Source: Amesomyces nigricolor (Eukaryota; Ascomycota; Sordariomycetes; Sordariales; Chaetomiaceae). From it: a stretch of DNA of 64,000 bases. This document shows positions 45,430-56,990 of the stretch, one piece after another. The stretch is taken from positions 3,038,001 through 3,102,000 of the forward strand of contig SRKS01000004.1 of NCBI GenBank assembly GCA_004802645.1. The letters are read 5' to 3'. The notes under the pieces were generated by a model that ran no database searches, was not told the DNA's origin, and saw nothing but the letters and a program-made list of their open reading frames with translations. The stretch's first letter is position 1; each line of letters opens with the position of its first letter. A program made the position numbers and the translations under genes.

Positions 45430-48087
45430 TGTGGCGGGTATGTGCGGGTAGGTGGTGATTTGTGAAGGGGGTGTTGGGTCTGTTGACAGCGCGTCTGGCG
45501 ATGGAGTGCAACAACAGCGATGATGGAGTTGACGGGTTCCAATTGCTTGCTTGCTTGTCGCAGCTGGTTATCGCGATAACAAATTTCCTTTGCTTGGCAT
45601 GACAACAGACGCTGGAGTGTGTGGTCCGTGCGTTAACAGCCGAAGCTGGGCCGACTCATTGCCCATGTTTCTGGGGTTGGATTCTTGGATTCCCGGGGCG
45701 AGTGCAACCTCTCACGACATCACTTGATTCCGGGGTTTTTGGGGTTGAGCATGTTCACGACATGCCGTGCGACGTGAGATAGAGCACGGGACAGAAAGTG
45801 GTATTTTTTCCGATGTGACCATGATCTCTATTTTTTTCATATCCGCCATGTTCTTCCCCTCGTCGATGGCAACCTCCTCAACTCAGCTGCAGAACATACC
45901 GTCCCTTCTCTCCCTGGAGACAGGGTTGCAGGGTCGAGATCCCTTGATGCAGACGAACTGCACTTCATCCATCAGCTGCAACTCCAGTTGGCGGATCTCA
46001 GCGAAGGCTGCTGATCAGCTTGCCTTTCCTTGGAACAGTCCCTACGACGCGGGATGGCCGCCGCTGGATCTTTGCCTCCAGCCTATGACGTTCGCCGACA
46101 TTTCGTATCAGCACTTCATACCTTGGTCGCCTGTCATTGAGGCTGAAGGTGAAACATAGTGTCTTCTACAAGTGGCTATCGCGGAGGACGTCTGTGGCAA
46201 CTGAAGGGAGGCGTGCGAGTGAAACAGGCCCAGAGGTGGGTGCTAGTGTGGGAGGGTACGAGAACCGAAAGGTTGAGTTCCTCACATGATGCTGGCCTCG
46301 TGGCCAGTCCCTCCATGTGGTGAGTCTAAATCCTCTTGATGGAGGACGAGTGGCTTCCAAGTCGCGGCCTCGAGATGGAGGGTAGGAGGGATGACGACGG
46401 CGTTGTGGGGCCAAATGGATGCTTGGAAATGTAACCCACCCTAGTTCGAAGTTTCTAAATTTGGAAGGACCCCTCAACCACAGCAAGGAAACCACGACCT
46501 GGGCGTTTTCCCGTCCCTTCTTCAAATCAGACATTGTCTCTCACGATGCAGAGTTGCGACTGGCCGACTCGACGTCGCAATCTGTGAGAAGCGGCAGGGC
46601 TGGGATGCACGACGGCGGTCGGCCGTTGAACAGCAGGCATCCGAACACCTGGGTGGCTCCCGAGACCCTGACTCCATGCGTCATTTGGTTATTGCTGAGG
46701 CGGCAAAAGCGCTTAGCCACATGCTCGCCATGGCAACGCCTTGAGATGAGATGGCGACATCGAAATCGGATGTTTGGCAGATCTCGGTCGTTGTCACTTC
46801 CACCAGGGGCCGAAATCTTGTGGTGACGGAGTTACCTGCCATATTAAAGGGGGCAGGCGGCCCCTAAACGGCTTGCGACTCGGTTCAGGAGAAAGAGATC
46901 GCATGCCGCGGGATGCGATGCAGTGAGGCGAGGAGCTCTATTTTCTCCTCTCCTACTGCGTACCTATGTACAGAGTAACTCGGCCTCTGGTTTCTCAATG
47001 CAAGAAACAGTTGAATCTCTGAAAGGTCCCGCAGTGGCCAGCCAAGCCTGAAACACGACACCAGGTACGGAGGCGGAGGAGAGCAGATCGACGGCGGACT
47101 CGGATCTCTTTCCGAGGCTCTTTGCACCGAAGGCAAAGTGATCGGCTGAGTTTTGGAGACGCGAAGACTCGCTTCAACCTCGAGCCAGCCAGAGGCAGAC
47201 CAGGAATCTCTGGGAGAGGGGAAGCTTTCCACAGCGAGTCGAGGTCAGACGCAGCCATATGTACAGTGCGCAAATAGTGGGTGCCAAATATTTGAGTTGG
47301 GAGGGGCATGAGGCTCGAAGAACAACGCCATGATATCTTGAGGTGCAAAGAGAAGCAAAAGTGTACTGATTACCATGTATTACCTTATCTGCTGCTGCTT
47401 TTGTCTTGTCTCGCTCCCTGGAATCTGCATCTCCGTTCAGACGACGACCGCAGGAACTCCAATGCAGCTCGAGGTCGCTTACAGCGCGGGAAGCCATTCG
47501 AACTGTAGCCGTCGACCCTGCGACCCCTGTTGTGTCCCTTGCCCCACCCCCCTCTCTGAAAAGCGCTGGGAGCCTGTCATGTCGTCGCTCCCCTCTGCCG
47601 CTGATGCTGGGCTCATTTAATCAAACTTCGGCTTGCACCCGCCAAAACACCACGCCGTGTCGTCGACCGGAAACCCCAAACCAGCGCTGCTCCTTGCGCA
47701 CCTTAGCCGTACCGGTCCCGCCATCTTCTCCTCTCGAGTCCCACTCGCCGCGCCGTCCCAGGAACCAGTTTCTGGCTTCGACTCAGCGATCGACCGAAGC
47801 AGCTGTCGCCGAGAAACGGGTCTCGACCTTCGCTGCTGCACCGCGTCAATCATCTCCCCATCCTCCCATCATCTGCCCGCCCAACCTGCGCCCGCCAGCA
47901 AGACGCACATCACCTCCGGCTCCTCCACGTGCTACCTTATTTTTCCCTCCCAGAGCCCAGCCACTCTGCATCATTTATGTACCATTTCAATCCCATCTTA
48001 TATCCTTGAACCTGGCGACCTCGAGCACTGCACCCTGCCCAGCGCGGTGGCTCCGACTCAACCGCCCACCGTCGCGCCGTCGCAACC
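45430..48087. promoter_or_regulatory. Long divergent intergenic region, TIM9 / RhoGAP
   Basis: 2.66 kb. The left end holds the TIM9 promoter; the last 500-700 bases before 48088 are C/T-rich and look like a long RhoGAP 5' leader. Frames at 45767-46159 and 47406-48224 were considered and not accepted. No RNA gene or mobile element is recognised. Confidence 0.4.
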
Positions 48088-51000
48088 ATGACGCTCGCCG
48101 CACCCCAACCCGCTGCGCAGCAGCAACATTCGCAGCAACAGCAGCACGCGAACGCGCCACCCCCTCCCACCACGCCCGTCGCGTCCCCGATACAAGCTGC
48201 CGTCTCGCCGCCCAACAAGCGTGATTTGAAGTCGTGGTGGAAGAACTTCAAGCTCCCCTCGAAACACCAAGAATCACATGGTACAGCAGTCCCGTCCAAG
48301 TTTACCACAAGAGCAAAGCCCCGCAGGATAGCATCCATATTCGTCGAAGACAGGGACGGATGTCTCAGTCAGACCCCGCCATCACTGGCCCTGCTCCGGA
48401 CCATCGTGTCGGACGAGGAAAAGCGCGCCGTTCATCGAGCAAGTGCAGCCATGAACCTGTCGTCTCCATCCAGGCCGCCTGAGGCGCCGAAATTGAGAGC
48501 CTTTGCCCGTCTTGCCCCCTGGCGGTTTGGCGCATGCGCCCGCACCTCGCCTCCGAAGCCACACGGTGTCGGGACGAAACTAATGGTCGCAGAACCCCGG
48601 CCTCACGGCATCTTCGGCGTCCCCCTGCGGCAGAGCATCACCTACGCGAACGTCGCCATATCCCTCGTCGACGAGGAAGGCAAGAGCTACATTTATGGCT
48701 ATGTCCCCATTGTCGTCGCTAAGTGCGGCGTGTTTTTGAAAGAGAGGGGTGCGTACACTTCCCGCCCTGTTCCGGGTAAATGCTAACGTCTGTTTAAGCC
48801 ACCGAGGTTGAGGGAATCTTCCGCCTCAGCGGATCCGAGAAGCGCATCAAAGAGCTCAAGACCATTTTTGACTCGCCCGACAGATATGGTAAGGGGCTTA
48901 TCTGGGAAGGATACACGGTTCACGATGCCGCCAACGTACTCCGCCGCTATCTCAACGACCTCCCAGAGCCCGTCGTCCCTCTCGATCTCTACGAAAAGTT
49001 CCGCGAACCACTTAGGGGCGCAACCAGAATGGGAGCTGGCGATGCCGAGGGACCGCAGTTCATCGAGAACTTTGACATGGATGCCGCCATTATCAGGTAC
49101 CAGCGCCTGATCACGGAGCTGCCCCCGCTCAATCGCCAGCTGCTGCTGTACATCCTGGATCTCCTCGCCGTGTTCGCTGCCAAGTCGGACCAGAACCGCA
49201 TGACGTCGCAGAATTTGGCCGCCATCTTCCAGCCGGGCATGCTGTCGCACCCGACCCACGCGATGGCACCCGAAGAATACCGACTTAACCAATGTGTCAT
49301 CATCTTCCTGATCGAGAACCAGGACCATTTCCTCATCGGGATGCAAGGCACGGCTGCTGATGAGAAGACGGTGGAGGAGGTGCAGAAAGGTACCCCTGTG
49401 CTAAACCCACCGTCGACACCCGAGAAGGGCGGACTCGTCCGATCCGGGTCAACTGCGAGTGCCGGCGCGGAGAGCGTCGCAAGGGAGGGCTCGATCCGGA
49501 GAAACAAGTCGATCTCATCCAGGCGGTCCTTCCAGTCGAACGGTTGCCCTAGCCCGGGCAGCCCGGCATTGACAGCGACCCCCACGAGTGGTCTGGCGCG
49601 GAGCAACACTTTGCCGTCGAAGAAGTCACCCGCTCTGCAGTCTGGGCGGTTTGCTCATCGAAACGACCCGCAACTGACACCCCTCACCCCCGTTGCGCCC
49701 CCAGCAACTACCGTCGTGAACCCCCCGGCTGTGGTCGAAGAAGTCGCCACCCCCCCAGAGGAAACGGTGCCCTCAATTTCGGCTTCGACAGCGCCGTCTA
49801 GTTCACAAACCGGTCTGGCCGTACCTGGTGCCCGGAGCCAGGACAGGCTGCTGGAGCCCTTTGCGCCTGAGCCCACGACTCCGTCAAAGGAGCGGAAACT
49901 GCCCATCCTGTTCCAGAGGATTGCGGCGAGTGATAACGACGGGCGGCAGCCGAACAAGCTTAGGAAGAAGAGGCTACCGGGGAGTACCAACCCTAGTGCT
50001 CATAGTTCGAGTGCTTCACTGCCCCATTCAACAGCAGCGTCTCCCAGCGTCGAGTCGCCCAATCCGCTTGAAACAATTCCGTCTGCCTCGAAGGTGATTA
50101 GCCCCGGAATCGCCACTACCACACCACCGACCAGCACACCCTCGGAGCCGACGCCGCGGGCAGCTCATACTCCCCCCAGCAGTGCCGAGTTGGGCCATGC
50201 CCAGCCTAGCAGCACTAATGCAGGCCATGGCGACCCGAGGCCTTCGCATTCCAGTTCTGGTCTAGCCAACGCGAGCAGCGTCCATAGCGATACTCTCCAC
50301 CCCAGCAGTGCCCAGGCGACCCTAAGGTCCAAGAAGTCGCCTCCAACCTCTTTGCACAGCTCATTCAACGAGAGCTCGGATCTCGACCAGATCGAGGAGC
50401 TCCCGACGCCGCCTACTGAGCTGCCGGCCCCCGATACACCCAGCGAAAAGGAGAAGAAGAGGCGCTGGCGGCTCTCCCGCAAGAAGGAAGAGACGTCGCC
50501 GCCACCCTTCCCGTCGTTTACCTCACCCCGCCAGGGCCTCGGGTCGAACGCACACGGAGATGTCAGCACTACATCGGTGGGCAGCTCTAGCTACAGGCCC
50601 CGGGCGAGCATGTCTGGGGATGTGAGCGACCGGATCACGCTCAATACGGAGGCTCCTCTCGTTGAAGTGTCTAGCAAGGACAGCAAGGATGAGTCGAAGA
50701 AGCTCACTTCGTGGCTCAAGACAAAGTATCGCGAACATAAGGAGAACGCGGAGCAGAGGAGGAACAAGTCGCCGCCTGGGGAGCGGAATGTGTCGCTTGG
50801 GTCGAGTCTCATGTCGTCTCGAGGGAAGAGCTTGGATCTTAAGCGGGGTGATGAGGAGAAGCAGCAGGTTCAGGAGGCACCACCGATGCCGCAGCCGCAG
50901 GCACAATTGGCACAGCAGATACCTCCAGCACAGCAAGCCCAGCGTGTTCCGCTGCCGCAGCAGGCATATCAGATGCAACAGCCGCCTCAGACTCAACAGA

Positions 51001-51653
51001 TCCAGGGTCTCCAGCATCCGCAGCCGCCGCAGCACGCACCGCAGCCTCAGCACACAGCTCCAGCACATCTGGTCCAGCATCTGCAACAGCCGCAGCAACC
51101 ACCTCAGATGCAACAACCGCTCCAGGCCCAGCAGGCCCAGCATCTTCAGCAGCAGCCGCATGCACAGCAGGCACCTCCTACACAGGAGACGCAGCAGCCA
51201 CTTCAAAGGCACCAGGTTCCCAAGTCGCTTCAGGTCCCGCAAGGGCCGCCAGTTCCGCGGGTGCCTCAGGCGTTGCAGGCCTCCCAAGTGCCGCAACCTC
51301 AGCAGGTTCCCCGGGCGCCCTTGGTGCCCCAGGTGCCACCGGTTTCCCCGACATCTCATGCACCTCAGGTGTTCCAGGCGTACACGCCACCGGTCCCTCA
51401 AATGCAGCAGCCAGCGGTTCAACAGGCGCCCCAGGTGGTTCAGGAGTCTGCAGTCCCACCTTCTCAAGCGCAGCAGCCGCAGCAACCGCAGCAGCAAGCA
51501 CCCCATGCGGTTCAGGAGTCTGCCGTACCGCCTCCTCAGCCGCAGCAGCAGTCGGTTCAGCAGGCGCCCCAAGCAGTTCAGGCGCCCCTAGTCCCGCCTC
51601 CTCAACCTCAAACCCAACAGGAGCCGCCTGCTCAAGACCCCAAGGCAGAATGA
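48088..51653 (+). CDS. RhoGAP protein with long Pro/Gln-rich tail
   Basis: GTPase-activating protein for Rho-type GTPases (Sac7/Rga family), acting in cell-wall and actin control. Three exons (48088-48280, 48593-48748, 48799-51653) give 1,067 residues. After a Gln-rich start and KSWWKNFKLPSKHQ comes the RhoGAP domain, about 68-265: GIFGVPLRQSITYANVAIS, YIYGYVPIVVAKCGVFLKE, then GIFRLSGSEKRI with the arginine finger at Arg125, and MTSQNLAAIFQPGMLS. The remaining 800 residues are Ser/Pro-rich, ending in about 250 residues of Gln/Pro repeats (50865-51640). The first intron (48281-48592) is 312 bases and open in frame; removing it joins KHQESH to EPRPHG and restores the family pattern. Start chosen as the ATG in frame before KSWWKN. 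Confidence 0.92.
48281..48592 (+). other. In-frame, stop-free intron (exitron-like) in the RhoGAP gene
   Basis: 312 bases, a multiple of three, with no stop in the gene's frame. Donor GTACAG, branch ACTAAT, acceptor CAG. Retention would add 104 residues just before the RhoGAP domain. The inserted sequence lacks family resemblance, so splicing is the default reading. Confidence 0.6.
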
Positions 51654-54557
51654 GGAACAGGTTGACATAAAAACAAAAAAGAGATGGACGAGTGCCTCGA
51701 CGAGTTGACGCCGTTACGAAATATTGCCAGATGTACCTTTGTTTTCAGTTTTGATGATGTTGGGTGGGGGGGTTATAGACAGCGTTGCTTGTTGAGCATG
51801 TCATGCCTCAGATGCGATGTTGGCGGCGGAGGGCGGATACCCGAATTTTTTCTTGGTTTGGTTTGTGGGTTGTTTTGTTTGTTTATACGATTCAGGGGGT
51901 GGTGGTAGATGGGGGGGGTTGTCTGTTGTTGCGACAAGGTGTCCAAGGTACCTTTGATGAGCGAGAGCGGCCTATGTGGGGGAAGCGATATTCTTCAATG
52001 CTATTCGTAACTTGTAGATGGATGGCGGTTGTTGTTGAGAGCATGTTCAGTGGGTAGTAGGCCCGTGGGTGTTGAACAGACAGCGGGGGAGATCCAGGAG
52101 GGCAAAGCGAAAAAGAAGTTGAACATTCCCCTTCCACAGCCGTCACATCACATCACGTCTCTCCACGAATGCAAGCCATTCCCATCCATGCATGTTCATG
52201 TCATGATATGCCATCAATGATCAAGCCCAACCTAAAAGATCGGATGGTTTTCCCTGTTCCCCCACATCCGATCCCATGATCACGGTCCCTCTTCCCCAGA
52301 AACGGACCCCAGAATGTACAATCCGTCTACCCCGGAAACCTCACCCAATGGAATCACCAACATAGGCCACCGGAAGTCCCAACACAGCACTAGCGCCCAT
52401 CCCCCAAACACAACCCAAGACCGCCGCAACCCGTCCCATGGATGTCAGTGTCCAGTGGGATTCCCTACGGAGCCGGCCGACGGGGCCACTGAGGGCGATC
52501 ATTGCTTGGGGGGAAGGATGAGGGAATGTCTTGGGGGGGGGGGGGGGATCAGGCATGCCTTGGGAGCTTGGGTTGGGGAAAACAGGCTTGGAAGTGCGGG
52601 GGGTTTTGGGTTCGCTGGAGACCCTGGGGACTGTTGGGGTTTGGTTCCAACTGTGTGTGTACGGATCCGTACAAGACAGGACAGAAGTGGGCAGATGCCA
52701 AGCGTGATGTCCAGACCGCTTTCCACACTTTCCCCACATTCTTTTTCTCCCCCGCAAAAACAAACACGGGGTTTTTGGGTGTGGCACGTGCGGTTTGTGG
52801 GGGAGGGTTGTGAGTGGGTGGGATGGAGGTGGGATTGTGGGATATGGAAGGCCAAAAGGATCCTAGCCGCGGTTGTTCTGAACTGAGAACTCCGCCCAAC
52901 CTAACCATGGATGCCGGAAGTGACCCTGTGTCTGGTTTGGTCTGGTGTTGCATCCAGCCAACGCCACGGGAAAAGCTTACCTCCCGTGGTAGACTGCCCC
53001 GAGCGCGTTGGCTAGCTAAAGATGGTAATTGTCTCCGGGAGCTTGTGACCACGCCAACAGGGAGAGCGGGCGGTCGAGATCGGTCGGCGGCTGGTTGGGT
53101 GATTTTGTATCTAATGCTCATCCCTGATAGACTATTTTGCTTGATGTCGCCATTTGACTCATCCCATCCATCGGACCTGAAGTTTTGAAGCGCAATCCAC
53201 TCTGTGAGCTCCGGTCCGGAGCCGGGCCCACTGCCCATCGGCACTTGGGAGGTGGGAGTCAGCACCGGGCCGAAAGCGCAGCGCTGGCCGAGTTCACGGG
53301 TCTGGGAGGGACCGACTGACTGACACCGCGTGTTTTTCGATGGTCGTCAGATCAGCCTGTCGCCGGCATGCGCAATTCTGGCATGGCTTATTTTCCTGCC
53401 GCTGCTGACCAGCACTAACCCCAGAACCGCGGCAGATGCAGACAGCGACAGTACATCCTGCATTGCACCTGCCTGCCGTCCCCGGACGCCCATGCACGCC
53501 ACTGGCCGAAATTCGGACAAGTGTGGTGCTTGGCGATCTTAAACGGTTCGCCTGGGGTCCACTTGGAGGGAGGACATCCCAGCACCACCACCCCGCGGAA
53601 ACCTTTCTTTGGTGTCGCCTCTGAGCGCTCTCGCATTCGAATTCAGTCAAACCCTCTCAACCGCTGCCGCCTTCTCGAACTCGGTCCGTCCGCTCGCCCG
53701 GCTGGGACGTCAGCCCAGCGCGTCCAAGCCCGAGCTAGTGGCCCGCCAGCCAGGAACCACAGCCAACCGGGAGGCAGTCCGCGTCAATGGCTCACCTCCC
53801 TTTTGGCTTTCCGCGTCAACCACGCGCGCGTCCAAGACCGCCATGCCATCGCCCAGACATGAGGGCATGCTGCGGTGGCGCAAGCCACAACGCCATGATA
53901 TCTCCGAGTTGACATCAGAGCCCCAGAGCCTCACAAACGTCGCATTCAAACTTGACTCCCTCACACACGGATGCCGAAGGACGGTCACATTCACCGAAAC
54001 CAAAGCCGATATCGTCTCCCCAGACTCACAACGCCCGGCAATGGCCCACGACCCTTGCCCCGGCGTGTGTGGAGTGCCACCGCATGCATTCTCCATCCAT
54101 CCCGCACATGGTTCAAGACATGGTCGCTGTGTTTTATACTGTATTAGGAAGGTGGTTTGCGACCCCATCCCCGATCCCGGGCCATTGGGGGGGAGGCAAA
54201 TGGAATCCAATGCGGAGGAGACGCCGATCACAGCAAATGCTGCTGGCTGTGGGGAGGGAGGGAGAGGGCAGGGTCCGGGTTTGGGGAACACAGTCATGCC
54301 GGTGGTGCTATGCGAGAGAGGAGTGCCGTGGCTGGTGAGAGGTTAAATAGAAGGGTGTGACCACGTTGTACAGATCTGCTGTTTTTTTTTTCTTGCATTC
54401 TGGTCTTGTCATCTTCCTCGACTTCACGTCTTCCTTCGGCCTCCTTCTTGTTAACGGACGGCTTGATACTACCTCCCCGCTGAAAAGGGTCACACACACA
54501 GCGAGTTGGACTGAGCTCTCTCTACCTGCTCGCCTGAGAGGCATCACAACCGCCAAT
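51654..54557. other. 2.9 kb intergenic region, RhoGAP to MFS transporter
   Basis: Contains the RhoGAP 3' UTR and the transporter promoter. A G run of about 13 lies near 52534-52547. Overlapping frames on both strands (for example 52549-53265 minus, 53609-54346 plus) lack family motifs or splice support. No mobile element is seen. Confidence 0.4.
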
Positions 54558-56377
54558 ATGTCGGACCTTAAGCATCGTATGTTGGATTGTCTCTTTGTTG
54601 TTAATGTTGTTGCAACCCTACACACCTCGACGTGAACGTCTCTTACACGTCTCGTCTCTCCACCCCCGGATTCACTCCGTCCCTATCCCACCCGACTCCG
54701 GTCCCCATCCCGCTCCCACCGCTCGAACATTCATCACCATATCCCCTCCTTCCACTCCCTCATGCTAACCAAAAAACCCCCCCCAGCCTCCGACGAGGAG
54801 TCCGCCAAGCACATTCCCCCCACGGCCCCCCCCTACGACGCCGCGTCCACCTCCTCAACCCAAGTCATCTGCCCCGCGCACACCACCGAAAACAAAATCA
54901 AAGCCCGCATCGACCTGCACATCATCCCCTTCGTCATCGTGCTCTACCTGATGGCCTTCCTAGACCGCGTCAACATCGCCAACGCGCGCGCCTTCGGCCT
55001 CGAGAAGGACCTGGGTATGGCCGGCAACCAGTACAACACGGCCCTCGTCATCTTCTTCGTGCCGTACATCCTGTTTGAGGTGCCGTCGAATATCCTGCTG
55101 AAGCATTTCTCCCCGAGGGTTTGGTTGAGCATTTGCTGCATTGGGTTTGGGGCTGTCACGGCGCTGCAGGGGGTGGTGCAGAATTTCAGTGGGATCCTGG
55201 CTACGAGGTTTTTTTTGGGGGTTTTTGAGAGTGTTATGTTTCCGGGGTGTTTTTATTTGCTGTCGAGTTGGTATCGGAGGGAGGAGGCGCAGAAGAGGTT
55301 TTCGTTGTTCTTTTCGTCGACGTCGCTTGCCGGTGCGTTTGGCGGGCTGTTGGCGTCGGCGATTGGGAAGATGGATTATGTGAGGGGGTATAGGGGGTGG
55401 AGGTGGATTTTTATTTTGGAGGGGTGCTTTACTGTTGGGTTGGGGTTGTTGTTTTTGTTTACGTTCCCGTCGTTTCCTGAGCAGGCGGTAGGTTTCCCCC
55501 TTTTCCCCGAAAGAAACGAACCTGTACTGACAGGCAGCGCAGAAATGGCTCCGCGACGACGAGCGCGAATTCGTCAAGGCCCGTCTCGCCGCCTCCTCGG
55601 GCCCCAGCGGCGCCGAGCGCAAGATCACCATCAAGGACGTCAAGAACGCCCTCTGCGACTACAAGATCTGGCTCGGCGCCTTCATGTACTTCGGCCTAAT
55701 CGTGCCGGCCTACTCGTACGCTTATTTCGCCCCCACCATCATCCAGAGCTACAAGTTCAGCCCCATCCAGACCCAGCTGCGGTCTGTGCCGCCCTGGGCG
55801 GTGGCGTTTGGCTTTGCCATGGTGGTCGCGACGTTGTCGGATTGGGCGAAGCATCGGTTTTTGTTTGTGATCGGTGCGATTTGCATTGCGATCTCCGGGT
55901 TTGCGGTGTTGATTACTGTGCATGACAACCTCAGTGTGCAGTATGGCGCGCTGTTTTTGGTGGTTATGGGGACGTACTCGGCCATGCCGGTGCAGGTGTG
56001 CTGGTTTAATATGAATTTGTCCGGGCATCATCGCAGAGCGATTGGGTCGGCGTGGCAGATTGGTATGTCTCCTCCTTCACCCCTTATTCCTCACTTCACA
56101 AGACAGATTGTGCTGACTACAGCTACTAGGTTTTGGCAACATCGGCGGCATCATCTCCACCTTCTCGTTCGTCTCCACCGATGCTCCCTACTACAAGAAG
56201 GGCTACGCCATCTGCGTGTCGTTTATCTGCCTCAGCGTGCTGGCCTCGGTCGCGTATGCTGCCGCGATTACCTGGGAGAACAAGAAGCGCGCGAAGACGC
56301 CACAGAATCTAGATTTGACGGAGCAGGAGAAAATGGATTTGGGGGATATGAATCCTGAGTTTAGGTATATGCTCTAG
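54558..56377 (+). CDS. MFS transporter, allantoate permease (Dal5/TNA1) family
   Basis: Plasma-membrane major facilitator of the anion:cation symporter family, which takes up small organic anions such as allantoate, nicotinate, pantothenate or dipeptides; the substrate cannot be set from sequence. Four exons (54558-54576, 54787-55487, 55534-56062, 56130-56377) give 498 residues. The cytosolic N terminus leads into IIPFVIVLYLMAFLDRVNIA, the family signature around span 1, followed by NARAFGLEKDLGMAGNQYN. Other landmarks are LATRFFLGVFESVMFPGCFY, SWYRREEAQKRFSLFFSSTS and RGWRWIFILEG. The C half has six spans, including VIGAICIAISGFAVLITVHD. The C-terminal tail is polar (LTEQEKMDLGDMNPEFRYML). 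Exon joins at 55488 and 56063 restore the loop (AAQKWLRDDER) and WQIGFGNIGG. Confidence 0.92.
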
Positions 56378-56990
56378 GGGAAGAGAAGGAGGGTTTATGA
56401 TGATGTTGTGTGTTTTGAATGAAGGAATGATACCCATCGGTTGAATTGGACGATGAGGAGGGGATAGAAGACTGTAGAGCAGTCTGTTCCTGCTGAGCTT
56501 GCTCGGTTTAGAGGTGGTAATAGGGTCTGATACAAGACCGAATATAATAATTAACCAAGTTCAAATCACTTTGACGGGTCTTCTCAATTGTGTTGTGTGT
56601 TGCTGTGCTTCCAAAGTTGTGTTTGACATATTGTGGGGTACCACCACACCACATCCTCCTTGCAGCCAGCCCATTGCCTTTTCCCCCACCATCTTCATCC
56701 ATCACCATCCTCCATCATAGAGCAATCCATCACTTCACCACCCGCAACACATACAGTACAAAGCTTAGGCTTTGGAATTCCAGGCGTTTTGATGTCTTTG
56801 GCCCGTTATATAACCCTTGGCCAACAGACCGGTATTGCCCCGGTGGTTGACTTCCCCAAGTCCCAGTCTGTTGAGAGGTCAGGAGCTGTTCCTCCCAATC
56901 TCAGGCAACAGCAGGTCAGTCTCTCATCAACACCACCGCATCCTATCAGATCTCCCATCCTTGACACAGTAAGAGAGCAAAGTAATAGAA
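56378..56990. other. Convergent 3' region, MFS / ICL-PEPM gene
   Basis: 613 bases. No gene, RNA or repeat is recognised. Confidence 0.4.

Noticed and set aside
45767..46159. A 130-codon frame in the TIM9-RhoGAP gap
   Set aside because: No motif or homology signal recognisable by eye; gap composition is non-coding.
47406..48224. A 272-codon plus-strand frame overlapping the RhoGAP start
   Set aside because: Pro/Ser/Arg-rich, it reads through a C/T-rich leader in a different frame from RhoGAP and shows no domain; likely chance openness.
52549..53265. A 238-codon minus-strand frame in the RhoGAP-MFS gap
   Set aside because: No domain, hydrophobic pattern or splice context; overlapped by equally long frames on the other strand.
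53609..54346. A 245-codon plus-strand frame upstream of the MFS gene
   Set aside because: No recognisable family and a competing opposite-strand frame; it lies in the probable transporter promoter.
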